From: Collinsella sp. UBA6357
Lineage (GTDB): Bacteria; Actinomycetota; Coriobacteriia; Coriobacteriales; Coriobacteriaceae
Assembly (NCBI GenBank): GCA_002437815.1
Contig: DJRP01000030.1
Coordinates: 93,241 to 118,362 of the forward strand
Reading direction: 5' to 3'
Length of the DNA stretch: 25,122 nucleotides
The position numbers were made by a program, and so were the translations under genes. Below the pieces are notes generated by a model, which worked only from the letters and a program-made list of their open reading frames with translations, did not search any database and had not been told where the DNA came from. This document shows, in pieces, positions 22,898 through 25,122 of this stretch; position 1 is the stretch's first letter, and each line of letters opens with the position of its first letter.

Positions 22898-24310
22898 ATG
22901 GACGCAACCGCAATCATCCTCGCCGCCGGCGAGGGAACCCGCATGAAGTCGAACCATTGCAAGGTTTCGCACAAGATCCTCGGCAAGCCGATGATCCAGT
23001 GGATCGTGGACGCCACGGCCAAAGCCGGCTGCGGCCGCATCGTCGTGGTGATCGGTAGCCATGCCGACGAGATGCGCGCGCTGATCGACGGCGCCTACGC
23101 ATCCGCCCCGTTCAAGGTCGAGTGCGTCGAGCAGGCCGAGCGCCTGGGCACCGGTCACGCCGTCAAGGTCGCCCTTACCGCCTGCGGCATCGACCATGGT
23201 CCGGTCGTCGTGCTCAACGGCGATCTGCCCCTCATCCAGCCGCAGACCGTCGCCAAGTTCGCCGAAACCGTCTCGACCGGCGAGCTCGCCTGCACCGTTA
23301 TGACCATGACGCCGCCCGATCCGTTTGGCTACGGGCGCATCGAACTCGACGCCCAGGGGCAGATCGCCCGCATCATCGAGCAGAAGGACTGCACGCCCGA
23401 GCAGGCCGCAACCCTGTTGGAGTGCAACGCCGGCTGCTACGCATTCGACGGCGCCGAGCTCGCCGCACACATCGATGAGATCGGCAACGACAACGCGCAG
23501 GCCGAGTACTACCTGCCCGACATGCTCGAGATCCTCAAGGGCCACGGCAAGGCCGTCTCTATTTTCCATTGCGACGACTACCGCGACGGCCTGGGTGTCA
23601 ATAGCCGCAGCCAGCTTGCCCAGCTCAACGCCATCGCCCGCGACCGCATCAATGAGCATTGGATGGCCGAAGGCGTCACGTTCATCGACCCCACCCAGGC
23701 GTGGATCGGACCGGACGCAACGATCGGCCGCGACACGGTGGTCTGGCCGCAGACCCATCTGATCGGCCACGTCACCGTGGGCCAGGAGTGTCAGCTCGGC
23801 CCCAACAGCCGTCTGACCGACACCACCGTGGGCGACGCCTGCGTGATCGACGAGACCGTTGCCATCGAAGCCACGATCGAAAACGGCGTCGACTGCGGCC
23901 CGCGCGCCTACCTGCGCCCCGGCACGCATATGCTCGACGGCTCCAAGGCCGGCACGCACGTCGAGATCAAGAAATCCACGATCGGTGAGGGCTCCAAGGT
24001 GCCGCACCTGTCCTACATCGGCGACACCACCATGGGCTCGGGCGTCAACGTGGGCGCGGGCTCGATCACCTGCAACTACGACGGCGTCCACAAACACAAG
24101 ACCACCATCGGCGACGATGCCTTCATCGGCTCGGACACCATGATGGTCGCTCCCGCCCAGATCGGCGACGGCGCGCTGGTGGCCGCGGGCTCCGTCATCA
24201 CCGAGCCCGTGCCGGCCGACGCCCTCGGCCTGGGTCGCGCGCGCCAGGTCAACATCGAGGGATGGGCCGCCGACTATCGTCGCCGCCTGCACGAAAACGA
24301 GACGCTATAA
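22898..24310 (+). CDS. glmU: Bifunctional UDP-GlcNAc pyrophosphorylase / glucosamine-1-phosphate acetyltransferase
   Basis: A 470-residue enzyme that makes UDP-N-acetylglucosamine for peptidoglycan. The N-terminal uridylyltransferase has LAAGEGTRMKS (8-18), LGTGHAVK (83-90) and LNGDLPL (106-112). The C-terminal part is a left-handed beta-helix of hexapeptide repeats with KVPHLSYIGD (His is the acetyltransfer base) and GAGSITCNYDG. Both halves are complete. ATG 22898 follows TGGGAGA by four bases; the frame is open further upstream, but the product always starts near the nucleotide-binding strand. It ends just before a strong terminator. Confidence 0.97.
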   Translation: MDATAIILAAGEGTRMKSNHCKVSHKILGKPMIQWIVDATAKAGCGRIVVVIGSHADEMRALIDGAYASAPFKVECVEQAERLGTGHAVKVALTACGIDHGPVVVLNGDLPLIQPQTVAKFAETVSTGELACTVMTMTPPDPFGYGRIELDAQGQIARIIEQKDCTPEQAATLLECNAGCYAFDGAELAAHIDEIGNDNAQAEYYLPDMLEILKGHGKAVSIFHCDDYRDGLGVNSRSQLAQLNAIARDRINEHWMAEGVTFIDPTQAWIGPDATIGRDTVVWPQTHLIGHVTVGQECQLGPNSRLTDTTVGDACVIDETVAIEATIENGVDCGPRAYLRPGTHMLDGSKAGTHVEIKKSTIGEGSKVPHLSYIGDTTMGSGVNVGAGSITCNYDGVHKHKTTIGDDAFIGSDTMMVAPAQIGDGALVAAGSVITEPVPADALGLGRARQVNIEGWAADYRRRLHENETL

Positions 24311-24325
24311 CGTTTTACCAACATC

Positions 24326-24361
24326 AAAGGAGCCGACCCGCGCAGGGTGGCTCCTTTTTTA
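24326..24361 (+). terminator. Rho-independent terminator of glmU
   Basis: AAAGGAGCC (24326-24334) pairs with GGCTCCTTT (24349-24357), and the stem runs into a series of T. It begins 15 bases after the glmU stop. Confidence 0.92.
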
Positions 24362-24440
24362 GCGTTGACCTGCGCGTGGTCGGTTCGTGTCCGTTAACGG
24401 TAAAGGTATTATCAGGACTCGATTAGACGCCCCACGCGGT

Positions 24441-24446
24441 TACAAT
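24441..24446 (+). promoter_or_regulatory. -10 box (TACAAT) of prs
   Basis: TACAAT lies 44 bases before the prs ATG, downstream of the glmU terminator. The -35 region is not recognisable. It matches the -10 boxes seen before other genes here. Confidence 0.5.
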
Positions 24447-24490
24447 GCAACAAGGCATCTATATGGCATTCGACATAAAGGAGAAGGGTA

Positions 24491-25122
24491 ATGCCGATTA
24501 TTGATCCCGAGAAGTCGGAGAATATGCGCAAGATCATCCGCGTGTATTCCGGTTCCTCCAACCGTCCCCTCGCTCAGAAGATCGCTGACTACCTGGGGGT
24601 CGAGCTTTCGGGCCTTACGCTGAAGCAGTTCGCCAACGGCGAGATCTACGCCCGCTACGACGAGACCGTCCGCGGCGCCGACGTCTTCCTGATCCAGTCC
24701 GTGGCCGGCGGCAACGTCAACGACATGCTCATGGAGCTGCTCATCGCCACCGACGCCGCCAAGCGCGCATCCGCCCGCTCCATCACCGCCGTCATCACCC
24801 ACTACGGCTATGCCCGCCAGGACCGCAAGGCCGGCCCGCGCGAGCCCATCACCGCCCGCCTCGTCGCCAACCTGCTCGAGCGCGCCGGCGTCAACCGCAT
24901 CATCACCCTCGACCTGCACCAGGGCCAGATCCAGGGCTTCTTCGATATCCCGGTCAACCACCTCTCCGCGCTGCCGCTCTTTGGCCAGTACTACAACGAC
25001 ATGCACTTCGACACCGAGAACCTCGTCGTCGTGTCGCCTGACGTGGGCCGCGCCAAGGCCGCCAAGAAGCTGTCCGACATGCTCGGCTGCGACCTCGCCA
25101 TCGCCCACAAGGGCCGTCCGCG
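24491..25122 (+). CDS. prs: Ribose-phosphate pyrophosphokinase, N-terminal part, partial
   Basis: The first 210 residues of PRPP synthetase are visible before the window ends; the family is about 310-330 long. Recognisable parts are IRVYSGSSNRPLAQKIADYL near the N-terminus, FANGEIYARYDETVRG, the ATP-binding YGYARQDRKAGPREPI, the metal-binding LDLHQGQIQGFF, and VVSPDVGRAKAAKKL. The enzyme makes PRPP from ribose 5-phosphate and ATP for nucleotides, His and Trp. ATG 24491 follows AAAGGAGAAGGG with good spacing and a TACAAT promoter. The neighbour order glmU-prs is widely conserved in Gram-positive bacteria. Confidence 0.97.
   Translation, partial: MPIIDPEKSENMRKIIRVYSGSSNRPLAQKIADYLGVELSGLTLKQFANGEIYARYDETVRGADVFLIQSVAGGNVNDMLMELLIATDAAKRASARSITAVITHYGYARQDRKAGPREPITARLVANLLERAGVNRIITLDLHQGQIQGFFDIPVNHLSALPLFGQYYNDMHFDTENLVVVSPDVGRAKAAKKLSDMLGCDLAIAHKGRP

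Noticed and set aside
22820..24292. 490-codon minus-strand frame opposite glmU
   Set aside because: Asp/Gly/Val/His-rich antisense shadow of a conserved gene.
24361..24440. TTGACC near 24365 as a -35 box for prs
   Set aside because: No -10 at 16-18 bases; the TACAAT box lies about 70 bases further on.

Overview
The window looks like chromosome of a high-GC, anaerobic actinobacterium of the Coriobacteriia, most likely Collinsella or a close relative. I infer this from the strong G/C bias at third codon positions, the gene content (an Ech-type energy-converting [NiFe] hydrogenase, an ECF vitamin transporter, type III pantothenate kinase, a FolP-FolK fusion), TACAAT-type -10 boxes and several families of palindromic intergenic repeats. 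No rRNA, phage or CRISPR locus is visible.

Layout. 1-242 is the 5' part of a secreted surface-protein gene (minus strand) cut by the window edge. 243-595 has no gene and holds palindromic repeats. 596-3914 (minus) is an ABC exporter operon (ATPase, then two ABC-2 permeases). Divergent from it, 4063-5888 (plus) encodes a LuxR/NarL-type two-component system whose kinase gene carries an in-frame TAG in its membrane-sensor part. A perfect 35-bp inverted repeat (5887-5977) separates this from the convergent hydrogenase operon. 5957-11413 (minus) is that operon in the order AB-C-D-E-F, with the NuoL-like (EchA) and NuoH-like (EchB) membrane subunits fused in one 961-residue protein. 11523-11933 is an orphan IS3-type OrfA-like double-HTH protein beside an AT-rich gene-free stretch. 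12375-12451 is initiator tRNA-fMet with promoter and terminator.

The right half is mostly housekeeping: coaX (plus); a divergent biotin-ligase-like gene, folP-folK and a sirtuin (all minus); exonuclease III and nhaA (plus); an ECF operon (T component, fused double ATPase, S component; minus); glmU (plus); and the start of prs (plus, cut by the right edge).

How the genes work together. The hydrogenase should couple ferredoxin oxidation and H2 formation to ion translocation; NhaA is an independent sodium/proton exchanger. The ABC exporter and two-component system form a typical divergent sensor-exporter pair. The ECF genes form a self-contained importer with its own S component. CoaX, FolP-FolK and the ligase-like protein concern cofactor metabolism.

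The points most worth a second look are the EchA-EchB fusion, an in-frame 192-bp palindromic element that encodes the linker of the double ECF ATPase, a possibly related inverted-repeat element at 13521-13727, a repeat that supplies the stop codon of the hydrogenase ferredoxin subunit, the nonsense codon in the kinase, and a roughly 120-residue low-complexity insertion inside the DHPS barrel.
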